From Sulfobacillus thermotolerans (lineage in GTDB: Bacteria > Bacillota > Sulfobacillia > Sulfobacillales > Sulfobacillaceae), in contig CP019454.1 in the NCBI GenBank assembly GCA_002951815.1, positions 310,001 through 374,000 on the forward strand: 64,000 nucleotides of DNA, in the 5' to 3' direction. Below, in pieces: positions 26,817 through 36,445 of this stretch. A program made the position numbers and the translations under genes. The notes under the pieces were generated by a model that saw only the letters and a program-made list of their open reading frames with translations, was not told the DNA's origin and searched no databases. Every line of letters starts with the position of its first letter. Position 1 is the stretch's first letter.

Positions 26817-27618
26817 GCAGCAAGTCCTTTCGCCATGCCCACGAGAGAGCGGCGGAGACGGGATCAGAGCAAGGGACAGGGGTAATGTAGTCTGCCACCT
26901 GATGGCAGGCTTCGAGCCCTTCGCCGACCGCGACACTTACGCCGGCCCATTGCAGCATAGGAAGGTCGTTCATGCCGTCGCCAATGGCGAGCACTTCATG
27001 TGGCTTGATGTGGTATAGGTGCGCTAAATGTTGGAGGCCTTCCGCCTTGGTCACACGCGGCGCACAGATATTGACCTCTTGGTAACCGATATGGCTAAAG
27101 ACTGTCAATTCATAATCGGGGCCTTGATAGCCAAAATCATCAATAAATTGTGTGACCTTGCGGTTACCTAGCATTAAAATTTCCAAAGGCTCAGTTTCTA
27201 TGGCGGTGTCCTCCGTGATTACTTGGTCTTCGGGTTTTTGCCATACGTCATAGTCGGGAGGAAATTGCGTGAATAGGACAGGGTTGGCATATCCCAAATA
27301 GCAGCGCAGGTGCGCGTGGTGTCGAAATCCCCAGCGCATCATTTCTTGCGTTCTCGTGATCGGGACGCCGTGTCGGTAGAGATCAGGCTGGGGCAGCGCG
27401 GGGTTGAAGACATACGCTCCATTATGCGCGACAATGGGACCTGAGATACCAAGCTCGCGCTGAACACGTACCGCGGTGCGCCAGCTTCGGCCTGTCGCGA
27501 CGACGACGTGCAGCCCTTGGAGCCAGAGTTGATGCAGTTCGTGCGCGGCTTGCGGGCGCACGTGTGCTGCCTCATCGAGCAAGGTGCCATCCAAGTCACA
27601 TGCAATCATCCGAATCAT
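26800..27618 (-). CDS. Cof-type HAD-superfamily phosphatase
   Basis: 272 aa. HAD motif I is MIACDLDGTLLDE at the N-terminus, motif II is VVATGRS, and motif IV is AIGDGMNDLPML (about residue 220), the pattern of Cof/YidA-type phosphatases with a C2 cap. These hydrolyse sugar phosphates, FMN or pyridoxal phosphate; the substrate cannot be assigned. ATG 27618 lies 9 nt after GAGG; an ATG two codons upstream (27624) is an alternative. It is divergent from the addB-like gene. Confidence 0.87.
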   Translation of the reverse strand: MIRMIACDLDGTLLDEAAHVRPQAAHELHQLWLQGLHVVVATGRSWRTAVRVQRELGISGPIVAHNGAYVFNPALPQPDLYRHGVPITRTQEMMRWGFRHHAHLRCYLGYANPVLFTQFPPDYDVWQKPEDQVITEDTAIETEPLEILMLGNRKVTQFIDDFGYQGPDYELTVFSHIGYQEVNICAPRVTKAEGLQHLAHLYHIKPHEVLAIGDGMNDLPMLQWAGVSVAVGEGLEACHQVADYITPVPCSDPVSAALSWAWRKDLLRPLPT

Positions 27619-27715
27619 GAACATGCGCCTCTTTTCTATCCCGACATTGCGCAGGGATTCTGTCTCATACCGCGTATATATAAAGAAAGCTTGACACCTT
27701 AGGAGGGGGAAGCCC

Positions 27716-30184
27716 GTGGTAAGACTTGTCCTAGGCTCTGCGTCCGATTTACTGGAACGGTTGACCGACCAAGCCCGCCAACAGACGCAGCCGTGGGGTC
27801 TTGTCGTGCCCAATCAGACACTCGCGGCGTTCTTGTCTGACCAACTGCGCCAACCTGAAGAGAGTCACCTCCCTGAAATCATCAGTTTGTGGGACTTGGC
27901 GCGATCGTTATTGCCTCAGGGTGTCCATGTTGCACCGATCGGGATGGAAAAAGCGCTCGCCTTTTTGTTAGCGCGTGATTTTGCCCAGAGTTTGCCCCTT
28001 GATGTCCCGGGTATCTATCTTAGCATTGTCCGTCATGCTTTAGAACTACGCCGTCGCCATATTTCTCTGCCCGCCTCAGGTGGGATTGACTGGCCCCGAA
28101 TTACACAGTGGTTAGAAGGGGTTATACCCACCCGGGTTTACGATGAACTGAGGGTATATCAATATGCGCAGACCGTGAAAAGTGTTCGCCCTTGGCAATC
28201 TTTAGTCCTGTACGGCTATGTGGAAGCTCATGCTGCGCAATGGCAATTTATCAAGGCCCTAGCTGCACGCTATCCGCTTACGGTCTATACACCATGGCTG
28301 CACCATTATAGCAATCAACTTGCCGAGCCATGGGTCAATGCGTGGCGAGAGGAAGGCGCGGTGATTGAGGAAATCCCCGCGCACAGGTCTTCTGCACGGG
28401 AGTTGGGGGTACGGGTGAGAAAGGGGACGCCGTTGTTGGAGAAGGTGGCCGGCCATTTGCAAGCCCAAGGCGCAGAGGATCATCTGCTCATTGTGACAGG
28501 CCAAGAGCCTGAACCTTTGTTGCAATTTGCCAAGCGCCGCGGGGTGGTTGTAGCGGAGGACGTTGGGCCGTATCGGCTTGCTCGTAATGTCTGGCAGGCG
28601 TTTTGGCGCATTGTCCGCCATACCCACGATGATGCGGACCACAGGAATTGGCTGGAAGTGATGGCAGTGCGCGGAACCGGGGCCCAAGAAGCCGCCCGGT
28701 TTGCACAACGGTGGTCGGAGGACATTCACCGAGCCTCTTCGTGGACAGAGGTGGTCGCGTTGGTGCAACAAGCCGCCGCATTTCATGGACTCGAGGCTCT
28801 GACACGGTCGCTTAAAGGAGCAGATGATTGGGCTTTGTTCGATCACTGGCCATGGCGGCCCAATGCGGATTTACTGGATGAGATGTGGGCTTTGTTGCCC
28901 TTTCAGCCAGCCTTTCAACGCGCGCAAGAGGGGCTCAGGTGGGCACACGGCTTAAATGCCCGGCTCTTGACGGCGTCTGTGATAACGGTGGTGGCCGCCG
29001 AGGAGGGGACATTTCCCCGCGCACCTAGCCCCGATCCCTTATGGCCGGCGCATTTGGCGCAAGACTTTGGGTTGCCGGCATCTACCCATGGTCGTGATCA
29101 AGACCTGCATCTCATGCATTTGCTCCAAGAATCAGGGGCTCGTGAACTGTGGTGGTTTGGCTATGAGGACGGCAATGCCCTATGGCCTATAGGCATTAAT
29201 CCAGAACCCGTCTCGATCAACCCCAAAGACCTAAAGTCAGTTAGGCCAGAAGACGATGGGCGGTCGGCTTTATGGTACCGCAGCCACTATGACAGCAAAG
29301 CATTTGACGACTATACAGGGCGGATCGGCACAGACGTTGCGCAAGAATTGGTGTCTTTGAAAGCCTCTCCCTCGGCTCTCGAGGCATTTGGTACCTGTCC
29401 CTTGGCATTTTTTTATGGACGTGTTTTACAAATTCCTGCAGATTCCCCCGAAGATGGTTTGGCGGTGCCTGCGGCCTTACGCGGCCAATGGGTCCATGCG
29501 GTTTTAGAGAAAATGGTGACCTACGGACAAGAGCTGACGCTGGATGTGTTGTACGCGTGGGTCAATGAGGTGTCTGCCATGGATATGGGGCCTGGATCCC
29601 CGGTGGGGCCCGTGCTAGAGAATGCGCGAGACGACATTGTCCGCGAATTGTGGCAAGTATGGCCCTTGGTACGGCCATCTAAACCGTTTCTGACAGAGTA
29701 TCCAGTTGAGTTTACGGTGCAGGCCGGAGATGTGTTATGGCAATTGTCTGGGCGTATTGACCGCATTGATGGGTGGAAAACGCAAGAACTTCTCATTACA
29801 GACTATAAAACGGGGACCTTATCTGATCCCAATCATGTGCGTCCAGACAACTTGCAGATGCCCTTGTACCGCCAAGCCTTGGCGCAGAGTGTGCCGGGGG
29901 CTACGGTGAGCGCGCGTCTATTCGGCGTGTCTTTGCACAATCAATTCCAAGAAAAAGTCTTAGACGTGGCGAAAATGCCGCGCGGGCGGGTCGAAAATAT
30001 TTTGGCAGCCATGGCGCAGCGCATGGTGGCGGGCGACTTTTTGCCTCTGCCGCAATTAACGGCGGATCCGTGCCGGTTATGTCCGTACACGGGATTGTGC
30101 CCAGGCGACATTAAGGCAGAGGCGCGCCGCAAACATGAGACAGAGGGCGCATATTGGACATTATGGGAGGATCAACAAGGGTGA
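27716..30184 (+). CDS. AddB-like PD-(D/E)XK nuclease
   Basis: 822 aa, against about 1150 for Bacillus AddB. The N-terminus reads LVLGSASDLLERL without a Walker A lysine, so the helicase-like region is inactive, as in several AddB/AdnA relatives. The C-terminal nuclease has LITDYKTGTLSD (about 695), where Asp and Lys are catalytic. Four Cys (about 560, 786, 789, 795; CxxCx5C) match the Fe-S cluster that clamps the AddB nuclease. It should process DNA ends for recombinational repair with the next gene. The GTG start follows AGGAGGGGG. It overlaps the helicase gene by 4 nt. Confidence 0.8.
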   Translation: MVRLVLGSASDLLERLTDQARQQTQPWGLVVPNQTLAAFLSDQLRQPEESHLPEIISLWDLARSLLPQGVHVAPIGMEKALAFLLARDFAQSLPLDVPGIYLSIVRHALELRRRHISLPASGGIDWPRITQWLEGVIPTRVYDELRVYQYAQTVKSVRPWQSLVLYGYVEAHAAQWQFIKALAARYPLTVYTPWLHHYSNQLAEPWVNAWREEGAVIEEIPAHRSSARELGVRVRKGTPLLEKVAGHLQAQGAEDHLLIVTGQEPEPLLQFAKRRGVVVAEDVGPYRLARNVWQAFWRIVRHTHDDADHRNWLEVMAVRGTGAQEAARFAQRWSEDIHRASSWTEVVALVQQAAAFHGLEALTRSLKGADDWALFDHWPWRPNADLLDEMWALLPFQPAFQRAQEGLRWAHGLNARLLTASVITVVAAEEGTFPRAPSPDPLWPAHLAQDFGLPASTHGRDQDLHLMHLLQESGARELWWFGYEDGNALWPIGINPEPVSINPKDLKSVRPEDDGRSALWYRSHYDSKAFDDYTGRIGTDVAQELVSLKASPSALEAFGTCPLAFFYGRVLQIPADSPEDGLAVPAALRGQWVHAVLEKMVTYGQELTLDVLYAWVNEVSAMDMGPGSPVGPVLENARDDIVRELWQVWPLVRPSKPFLTEYPVEFTVQAGDVLWQLSGRIDRIDGWKTQELLITDYKTGTLSDPNHVRPDNLQMPLYRQALAQSVPGATVSARLFGVSLHNQFQEKVLDVAKMPRGRVENILAAMAQRMVAGDFLPLPQLTADPCRLCPYTGLCPGDIKAEARRKHETEGAYWTLWEDQQG

Positions 30185-32649
30185 GCCAAGCACAGCGTCC
30201 GCGCGTCGTGGATCAAGAAACCCGCGACCGCATTATCACGGATTTTCGCCATAATATTGTGGTTGAAGCGGGAGCGGGAACGGGCAAGACAACGCTCATG
30301 GTGGCGCGCACCGTTTACGCCGTGGTTCACCAACGGATGTCTTTGGACCGAATCGCCTTGATCACTTTTATGGAAAAAGCTGCTGATGAAATTCGCTCCC
30401 GGTTGGCGATGCGCCTTGAGGACGTCATCCGCGAGGGGGATCCTCTCGAGGCGGCATTAGCCCAAAGGGCCTTGGAGCAATTGCCTGGGGCCGCGATTAC
30501 CACGATTCATGGATTTGCGATGCGGACTTTGCAGCGCATGGGGCCTCGTGCCGCGGTGCCGCTCAATTTTCGGGTCATGGATCCGTATGAGCAAGATGAG
30601 TTGTTTGATCAGGCTTTTCGCGCCTGGTTAGCGTCGGATGGGACAGCAGCGGAATGCACGCGTACGATCTTAGGCTTGGGCTTGCCCTTTGAACGGTTTC
30701 ATACCATGGCGAAAATGCTTAGCCAAGAGCCGGACATTCCTAGCTATTCAGCCACCAAGCCCGGATTGGATTGGGTCGATGAGCTATTGGCAACGGGCGA
30801 AAAATGGATGCAGCGGGCTCAGGATCTGGCGGCGGAGGATGATCAAGGACGTCTGCAAATCTATGACATTGTGCGGTTTATGCGTTCGCTGAAAACCCTG
30901 GACCGTGCCGCATGGTATAAGGCCTTGGCCAGTTGGCAAGTGGGGGCACCGAAGGGAAACCGCAAGAAGTGGGCCGAGGCCTCAGCGCTGGCGGAACAAA
31001 AGGAGTGGGTGGCAGACCTGAAAGAGTCCCTGGCAGCGTTTCGGCAGCACCTCGCTGACTACCTCCTCGCCGAATTTTTATCGCTTATGACGCAAGGGTT
31101 CTTGCCATTTTGGAAAGATTTTCGCTGGCAGCGAGGGCAACTCACGTTTGATGATTTGTTGTGGGAAGCTCGCCACGTTTTGCGGAGGGGGCGTGGCGAA
31201 GAGCGAGACTACGACATGATTATGGTGGATGAGTTTCAGGATACGGATGCGGTGCAGGCAGAAATTATCATCCGGACCTTGAATCCATCATGGCAAGGCG
31301 ATTGGACAAAGGCGCCGGTGCCTGCAGGTTCTTTGTTTGTGGTGGGGGATCCCAAGCAGTCCATTTACCGGTTCCGTGGTGCCAGCGTGGAAACCTATCA
31401 AATGGTACGTGCTCAGTTGCAGCAGCAAGGGGCCTTGCTGCTTGATATTGTGCAAAATTTTCGGTCGCGTCCTGAAATCATTGAACCGGTCAATACCCTC
31501 TTTACGGAAAATTGGCCACAGCAACTAGACCCCGCCCGTCCCTATGTCGCTCCATATACACCCCTTGTCCCGTACATGCCAGCTGATGAAGCCCCGCGGT
31601 TTATCGTTCAAGGGGGACCTACCGACGGTTCAGCCTATGACGAACGACTTTTTCAAGCCCGCCTCATTGCTGAATGGCTAAAGCAGTGGGTGGTCAGCGA
31701 AAAGCTGGCGATTTTAGATCCGCAAAATGGGGCTACGCGCATGGCTACTTTAGGCGATGTGGCGTTGTTGATTCCCAACCGGACGGGCATGAGCATTTAT
31801 CAAGACGTCTTGACACAAGTGGGGTTAGCGGTGGCACCCGAAGGCGGCATTCGGTTTTTTGAACGGGATGAAGTGCGCGGATTTCAGCAGTTTCTCTCGG
31901 CATTGCGCAAGCCGCAGGCTGTCTTGCCCATTGTCGCATGGCTGAGTTCTCCATGGGTGGGCATTTCGCATAGAGAGTTGGCCCAGCATCGCCGTTTAGG
32001 CGGAACATTTGCTTATCTGGAGGCCAATGCCCAAGGCCATCCGGCGGTTCTTCGGGCCTTAGCGCAATTGCGGAATTGGCACCAACAGTGGTGGGCATGG
32101 CGGGCTGAAGATTTTTTTTGGGCCCTTTATGATTGGAGTGGACTACCTGCGGCCCTCAGCGCGCGTCAAGACGCGGGGGCTTTGGCTAATCTTGAAAAAC
32201 TTGCGGATTTGAGCCGTGACTTAGGGGATCTTTGGGGTATTGATAAGTTGTGCCAATGGTTGGAACGTAAGGTTCAGCTGCGCGATAAAGAAGAGGAAGG
32301 GCCGTTGCCCACGGAGAATGATGCGGTTCATATTTTCACGGTGCACCGAGCGAAAGGCTTAGAGTGGCCGATTGTCATCGTGGCCAATTGGCACTCACGT
32401 CCTCGGGCAACGCATCCGGGTTTGCGTTTGTCCCAAGGGCGGATTGCCTTAGCCAGTAAGGATCTTCTCAGCCGCGATTGGGAAGCATTAGAGCAAGAAG
32501 AACGCGTGCGCCAAGACGCGGAACGCGAACGCTTGTATTATGTAGCGTTGACCCGGGCGCGCGATTATTTAGTGGTGATTGATACCTATGCGCCTGATAA
32601 ATCCAATGCGTGGAATCTCTATCCCCGCTGGGGCGCTTCCAAGCATTAG
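30181..32649 (+). CDS. UvrD/AddA-like superfamily 1 helicase without nuclease domain
   Basis: About 822 aa. Helicase motifs are in order: Walker A VVEAGAGTGKTTLMVAR (about residue 37), Walker B MIMVDEFQDTDAVQAE (about 350), motif III VVGDPKQSIYRFRGA, motif V IFTVHRAKGLEWPIV and motif VI RERLYYVALTRARDYL. The chain ends about 30 residues after motif VI, so the RecB-type nuclease domain of classic AddA (about 1200 aa) is absent. GTG 30181 forms a GTGA overlap with the upstream stop and has GGGAGG upstream. The pair would be an AddAB-like motor with a single nuclease. Confidence 0.85.
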   Translation: MSQAQRPRVVDQETRDRIITDFRHNIVVEAGAGTGKTTLMVARTVYAVVHQRMSLDRIALITFMEKAADEIRSRLAMRLEDVIREGDPLEAALAQRALEQLPGAAITTIHGFAMRTLQRMGPRAAVPLNFRVMDPYEQDELFDQAFRAWLASDGTAAECTRTILGLGLPFERFHTMAKMLSQEPDIPSYSATKPGLDWVDELLATGEKWMQRAQDLAAEDDQGRLQIYDIVRFMRSLKTLDRAAWYKALASWQVGAPKGNRKKWAEASALAEQKEWVADLKESLAAFRQHLADYLLAEFLSLMTQGFLPFWKDFRWQRGQLTFDDLLWEARHVLRRGRGEERDYDMIMVDEFQDTDAVQAEIIIRTLNPSWQGDWTKAPVPAGSLFVVGDPKQSIYRFRGASVETYQMVRAQLQQQGALLLDIVQNFRSRPEIIEPVNTLFTENWPQQLDPARPYVAPYTPLVPYMPADEAPRFIVQGGPTDGSAYDERLFQARLIAEWLKQWVVSEKLAILDPQNGATRMATLGDVALLIPNRTGMSIYQDVLTQVGLAVAPEGGIRFFERDEVRGFQQFLSALRKPQAVLPIVAWLSSPWVGISHRELAQHRRLGGTFAYLEANAQGHPAVLRALAQLRNWHQQWWAWRAEDFFWALYDWSGLPAALSARQDAGALANLEKLADLSRDLGDLWGIDKLCQWLERKVQLRDKEEEGPLPTENDAVHIFTVHRAKGLEWPIVIVANWHSRPRATHPGLRLSQGRIALASKDLLSRDWEALEQEERVRQDAERERLYYVALTRARDYLVVIDTYAPDKSNAWNLYPRWGASKH

Positions 32650-33977
32650 CCATTCTCGACCCGGTCCTTGCCCAGTCGTTTGGCTTGATATAGAGCCGCA
32701 TCGGCGCGGTGAATGGCCGTTTCCGGGGTATCTTCACGCTCTAGTGCGGTGAGGCCCAAGCTAATGGTGACGGCGGTACCAATATGAAAGTCGTGCTGGC
32801 GTGTTGCGGTGCGAAGACGTTCGGCTAACTGATAGGCTGCGTCCAAAGACGTGTCGGGAATAATAATGGTAAATTCCTCTCCACCATAGCGCGCAAAGAT
32901 GTCACTGCTGCGTAAGTTGCTGCGGATGATCCGGACAACTTCGCGAAGCACGCGGTCGCCCGTATGATGGCCGAGAGCATCATTGAGTTGTTTGAAGTTG
33001 TCTAAGTCAAACATGATCAGCACGGGACGTCTGCGGCCTAAGGCGTGCTCGTGTAAGATGGCTTGCAAGGCCCGGTCAAACATCCGGCGGTTGTAAATCC
33101 CGGTGAGGCTATCCACTTCCGATAAGGTACGATAGCGTTCTTTTTCCTGCCACAGTTGATGTTCTTGCAGAACAGTTTCTGTCACATCGGAAGCGACCGC
33201 TAAGATGACCCACTGGTGGTTGTGCCACAAAGTGCGAGACGCTATCCGGGCCCAGATGGGTCGCTCGGTCCGCCCTTTGATTTGAATGGGGGGATATTCT
33301 TCGGTAAACGATTCGCCCGCTAGCCGTCTTTGAATGTTGATCTGCATGCGGTGACGCAGATCATCGCTTACGGCGAGAACATCCCATAAGTGCATGTGTG
33401 TGAACTCTTCGGGCGTATATCCACACCACGTCACCGTAGCGGGATTCACATAAAGAAATTTTTCGCGAGCAATGACGACGGGAGTAGGGATGGCATCTAG
33501 CACTTGATAAAAGGTGGCCGCTTCCTGGTCCATTTGCTCTTTTAAGGCCATAGTTTCGGTAATATCGATATAGTTGGCGAGGCGTACCATGCGTCCTTGA
33601 TAAAACACCGAAGTGGCATAGGCTTGCAGCCAAATAGGCTGTTGATCTTTGCGCACGGCTTTAATGAGGGTGGCTGTGACATGGTTGGGATCTTGCAGTC
33701 CTAGGGCAATGGACGCCTGAATCTGGGATTTATAGGGTTCTTGCAAGACGTCCCAAACATAGAGCGACTGCAATTCTTGGGCCGAATAGCCCAACATTTT
33801 TTGCAAAGCCGCATTGGCATAAAGAAATCGGTCCGTATGCAAGTCCACGCCCACAAGCATCCGGTCGGTTAGCAGATTGAAGAACTCGTCCCACTGGTGC
33901 GCTTGGGCGGGTAGGTCCCCGGGTCGCGCTGGATGTCTTCGGTAACGCGTTTGTTCTTCTCCTCTTTCCAGCAACAA
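32646..33977 (-). CDS. PAS-PAS-GGDEF diguanylate cyclase
   Basis: About 440 aa: two PAS domains (about 30-140 with FLYANAALQKMLGYSAQELQ, and 150-260 with FLYVNPATVTWCGYTPEEF), then a GGDEF domain from about 275. The active site reads GGEEF, and the inhibitory I-site RSSD sits exactly five residues before it, so c-di-GMP feedback is expected. It makes cyclic di-GMP from two GTP in response to a ligand bound by PAS. The start is uncertain: TTG 33977 is the best in-frame choice near GAAAGAGGAG, but longer forms to 34163 exist. It overlaps the helicase stop by 4 nt, convergently. Confidence 0.82.
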   Translation of the reverse strand: MLLERGEEQTRYRRHPARPGDLPAQAHQWDEFFNLLTDRMLVGVDLHTDRFLYANAALQKMLGYSAQELQSLYVWDVLQEPYKSQIQASIALGLQDPNHVTATLIKAVRKDQQPIWLQAYATSVFYQGRMVRLANYIDITETMALKEQMDQEAATFYQVLDAIPTPVVIAREKFLYVNPATVTWCGYTPEEFTHMHLWDVLAVSDDLRHRMQINIQRRLAGESFTEEYPPIQIKGRTERPIWARIASRTLWHNHQWVILAVASDVTETVLQEHQLWQEKERYRTLSEVDSLTGIYNRRMFDRALQAILHEHALGRRRPVLIMFDLDNFKQLNDALGHHTGDRVLREVVRIIRSNLRSSDIFARYGGEEFTIIIPDTSLDAAYQLAERLRTATRQHDFHIGTAVTISLGLTALEREDTPETAIHRADAALYQAKRLGKDRVENG

Positions 33978-34135
33978 ACAGCCAAAGCGTCTCAAAGTAC
34001 CGCGGTGAGCTTTGGCCTTTCTCCTAGTGTAACGATGTTGCAGCAAAAAAACAAAGGATTTTGGGTGATGTCTTTTTTGCCACGAGGACATGTCTTTTGG
34101 GATGCACGCATAACGTGAAGGAGGAGGGGAGGCGG

Positions 34136-35176
34136 GTGGCAAACAGGCGGCGACAGGCAGCAATTGCGGTGGCGGTGTTGGGCCTGGCTATGGGAGTCGT
34201 AGCAAAAGGGATGCACCGGGTGCAGTTTTGGAAAATGAGTGATCAGGCGCGGATCGTGTGGCAGGCGCCTTTTGGAACCGGAGAAACGCATTTGGGCGTG
34301 GCACGAGGCCTTGACGGTCAGCAATATGGTCCTCTGGCCTTTGCCTATGCGCACAAGAATTTTTGGATTGCTGATTCTTACCGCAATCGGATTATCGAAT
34401 CCACTGACCCTTGGAAAACTGTGAGCGTGCCCGGGACTATCATTGACGAGTTGGTTTTTGTCCGCCGCGCGTTATATTTTGTGGATAACCAGCAGCTGGC
34501 CGTCTACCGGCTCGCTGACCAGCATATCACCAAAGTGATTCAACTGCAGGCGCCTAAAGGGCAGACTGAAGCAATTTGGCACTTGGCAGCCGATGGAGGC
34601 GACTTGCTGCTAGAAGGGGTGCGGCTTGGTCATGGAGAGTCCGTAATGTGGTTGGCTAAATATTCTGCCCAGGGGCGGCAGATTGCGATGTTAAATCTGG
34701 CCAAGAGTGCTTGGGATAGTCCTTTGCAAGTGCAGCCCACGTATCCGGTTACGGCGGTAGTCCGGTCATTTGAGCCAGGCCCTAGTGGAGGCCTTTACGT
34801 CGAAGCGGCCAGCAGTGACCGGTATCAGCGCATGGTTTGGGTGTATAGTCGACACAATCATCTGGTACGCAAAGTGCCGATTGTCTCGCCAGAACCGATT
34901 GTGCATAGTGAACTCTTGGGCGTCAACCGCTGGGGATGGATTTATATGGGTCTCAATCTCAATGTCTCGGGCCGCGCGTTAGTCGAAGTGGTTCAGCCCG
35001 GAGGAGAAAGTACGACGCTCAAGGTGCATGCCGTGCCAATTAAGAGCGTAGTATACGGGACGGTGGGCCCTACCGGGGCACTTTATTTGCTACAAAGCAC
35101 GGCGAATGAATACCGCATTGCCCGCTGGGGCCTGACCCCTCAAACGCATTGGGTGTGGCACATGCCTCACTTGTGA
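34136..35176 (+). CDS. Membrane-anchored protein, predicted beta-propeller
   Basis: 346 aa. A basic N-terminus is followed by a hydrophobic signal or anchor segment (IAVAVLGLAMGVVAKGM). The remainder is beta-rich with repeated blocks such as FWIADSYRNRIIES, LYFVDNQQLAVYRL and VMWLAKYSAQGRQIAML, resembling NHL or SMP-30 propeller blades, but no family is certain. It is probably outside the cytoplasm. GTG 34136 follows AAGGAGGAGGGGAGG; an ATG at 34061 is unlikely, having no such site. It is divergent from the diguanylate cyclase. Confidence 0.55.
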   Translation: MANRRRQAAIAVAVLGLAMGVVAKGMHRVQFWKMSDQARIVWQAPFGTGETHLGVARGLDGQQYGPLAFAYAHKNFWIADSYRNRIIESTDPWKTVSVPGTIIDELVFVRRALYFVDNQQLAVYRLADQHITKVIQLQAPKGQTEAIWHLAADGGDLLLEGVRLGHGESVMWLAKYSAQGRQIAMLNLAKSAWDSPLQVQPTYPVTAVVRSFEPGPSGGLYVEAASSDRYQRMVWVYSRHNHLVRKVPIVSPEPIVHSELLGVNRWGWIYMGLNLNVSGRALVEVVQPGGESTTLKVHAVPIKSVVYGTVGPTGALYLLQSTANEYRIARWGLTPQTHWVWHMPHL

Positions 35177-35269
35177 TAGGCTTTTTGCTGTCAAGCGGCC
35201 TGGCGGTGTATGATGGCGGAAGAGATTGCTCAAAGGCTTTCGACATTATACGTGAATATGAGGGATAGC

Positions 35270-36445
35270 ATGCTGGCTATAGTAGGAGGACGAGTCGAGA
35301 CCATCAGCCACGGGGCCATTGCTGGAGGCACCGTGCTGATAGATGATGATGGACAGATTGTCGCCGTCGGCACAGACGTATGGGTGCCAGAGCATGCCCA
35401 AGTCATTGATGCGCATGGACAATACGTATTGCCGGGATTTATTGATTCACATACCCATCTTGGCGTCTTCAATGACGGTGAGGGACGCGAGGGAGCCGAT
35501 GGCAATGAAATGACGCATCCCGTGACTCCGGGGATTCGGGCTATTGATGGCTTTAACCCAGCGGATGTTGCGTTGCGCGATGCGATTCAAGGGGGCATCA
35601 CGGCAGCGTGGGTAACGCCTGGCAGTGGCAATGTCGTTGGGGGACAAGGTGCGACGCTTAGGCTTGTCGGACACAATGTTATGGATATGATTTTGAAAGC
35701 ACCTTCGGGCATGAAAAGTGCGATGGGGGAGAACCCCAAACGCGTCTACGGCACCGACAAGAAGTTTCCAATGACGCGCATGGGAGTGGCTAAAGCTCTG
35801 CGTGAGGCATTTATCGCTGCCGACAATTACCGCAAACGCTTGGAAAATGATCCTCACACGGAGCGTAACCTGGATCAAGAAGCCATGGTCCAAGTGTTGG
35901 AGAGGCACATTCCACTGCGGACTCATGCGCACCGAGCAGACGACATCTTAACCGCGTTGCGCATCGCCCAAGAATTTGGGGTACAGCAAATTATTGAACA
36001 CGGCACTGAGGCCTTCAAAGTGATGGATGCATTGCTCGCGTATAACGTCCCTGTGTCGTTGGGCCCGGGTCTTGTCGCGCGCGTCAAACCCGAAGTGCGC
36101 GAACGGGGATTCGCTCAAGCAGGCATTTTAGCCCGAGCGGGGGTCAAAATTTCGTTAATCACAGACCACCCAGTGGTGCCGGTGCAATACTTGGTGGTCT
36201 CTGCGGCGCTAGCGGTGCGGGAGGGGCTAGAAGAAGTCGAGGCGCTTAGGGCCATCACCCAAAATGCCGCCGATTTTTGTCTCGTCGGTGACCGCCTAGG
36301 CTCTTTGGATCCGGGTAAAGATGGGGATGTGGTGATCTGGAGTGGCCATCCTTTTGAGTACCGCAGTGTCGTGGACAAGACCATTGTGGCGGGGCGCGTC
36401 GTGTATGATCGGCAACGAGCCCAGGAGGTGCGCCGTGGAGAGTAA
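35270..36445 (+). CDS. Amidohydrolase (imidazolonepropionase-like metal hydrolase)
   Basis: About 391 aa. It has the amidohydrolase barrel metal motif GFIDSHTHLG near residue 65, a second His region (LRTHAHRADD, IIEHGTEAF) and the catalytic Asp in ITDHPVVP near 300. The N- and C-terminal beta-sandwich strands frame the barrel (VIDAHGQYVLPG, LDPGKDGDVVIWSGHPF). The closest relatives are bacterial amidohydrolases annotated like HutI; the true substrate is unknown. ATG 35270 follows GAGGGAT; ATGs at 35210 and 35255 are alternatives. It overlaps folP by 11 nt, linking it to the folate genes. Confidence 0.8.
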   Translation: MLAIVGGRVETISHGAIAGGTVLIDDDGQIVAVGTDVWVPEHAQVIDAHGQYVLPGFIDSHTHLGVFNDGEGREGADGNEMTHPVTPGIRAIDGFNPADVALRDAIQGGITAAWVTPGSGNVVGGQGATLRLVGHNVMDMILKAPSGMKSAMGENPKRVYGTDKKFPMTRMGVAKALREAFIAADNYRKRLENDPHTERNLDQEAMVQVLERHIPLRTHAHRADDILTALRIAQEFGVQQIIEHGTEAFKVMDALLAYNVPVSLGPGLVARVKPEVRERGFAQAGILARAGVKISLITDHPVVPVQYLVVSAALAVREGLEEVEALRAITQNAADFCLVGDRLGSLDPGKDGDVVIWSGHPFEYRSVVDKTIVAGRVVYDRQRAQEVRRGE

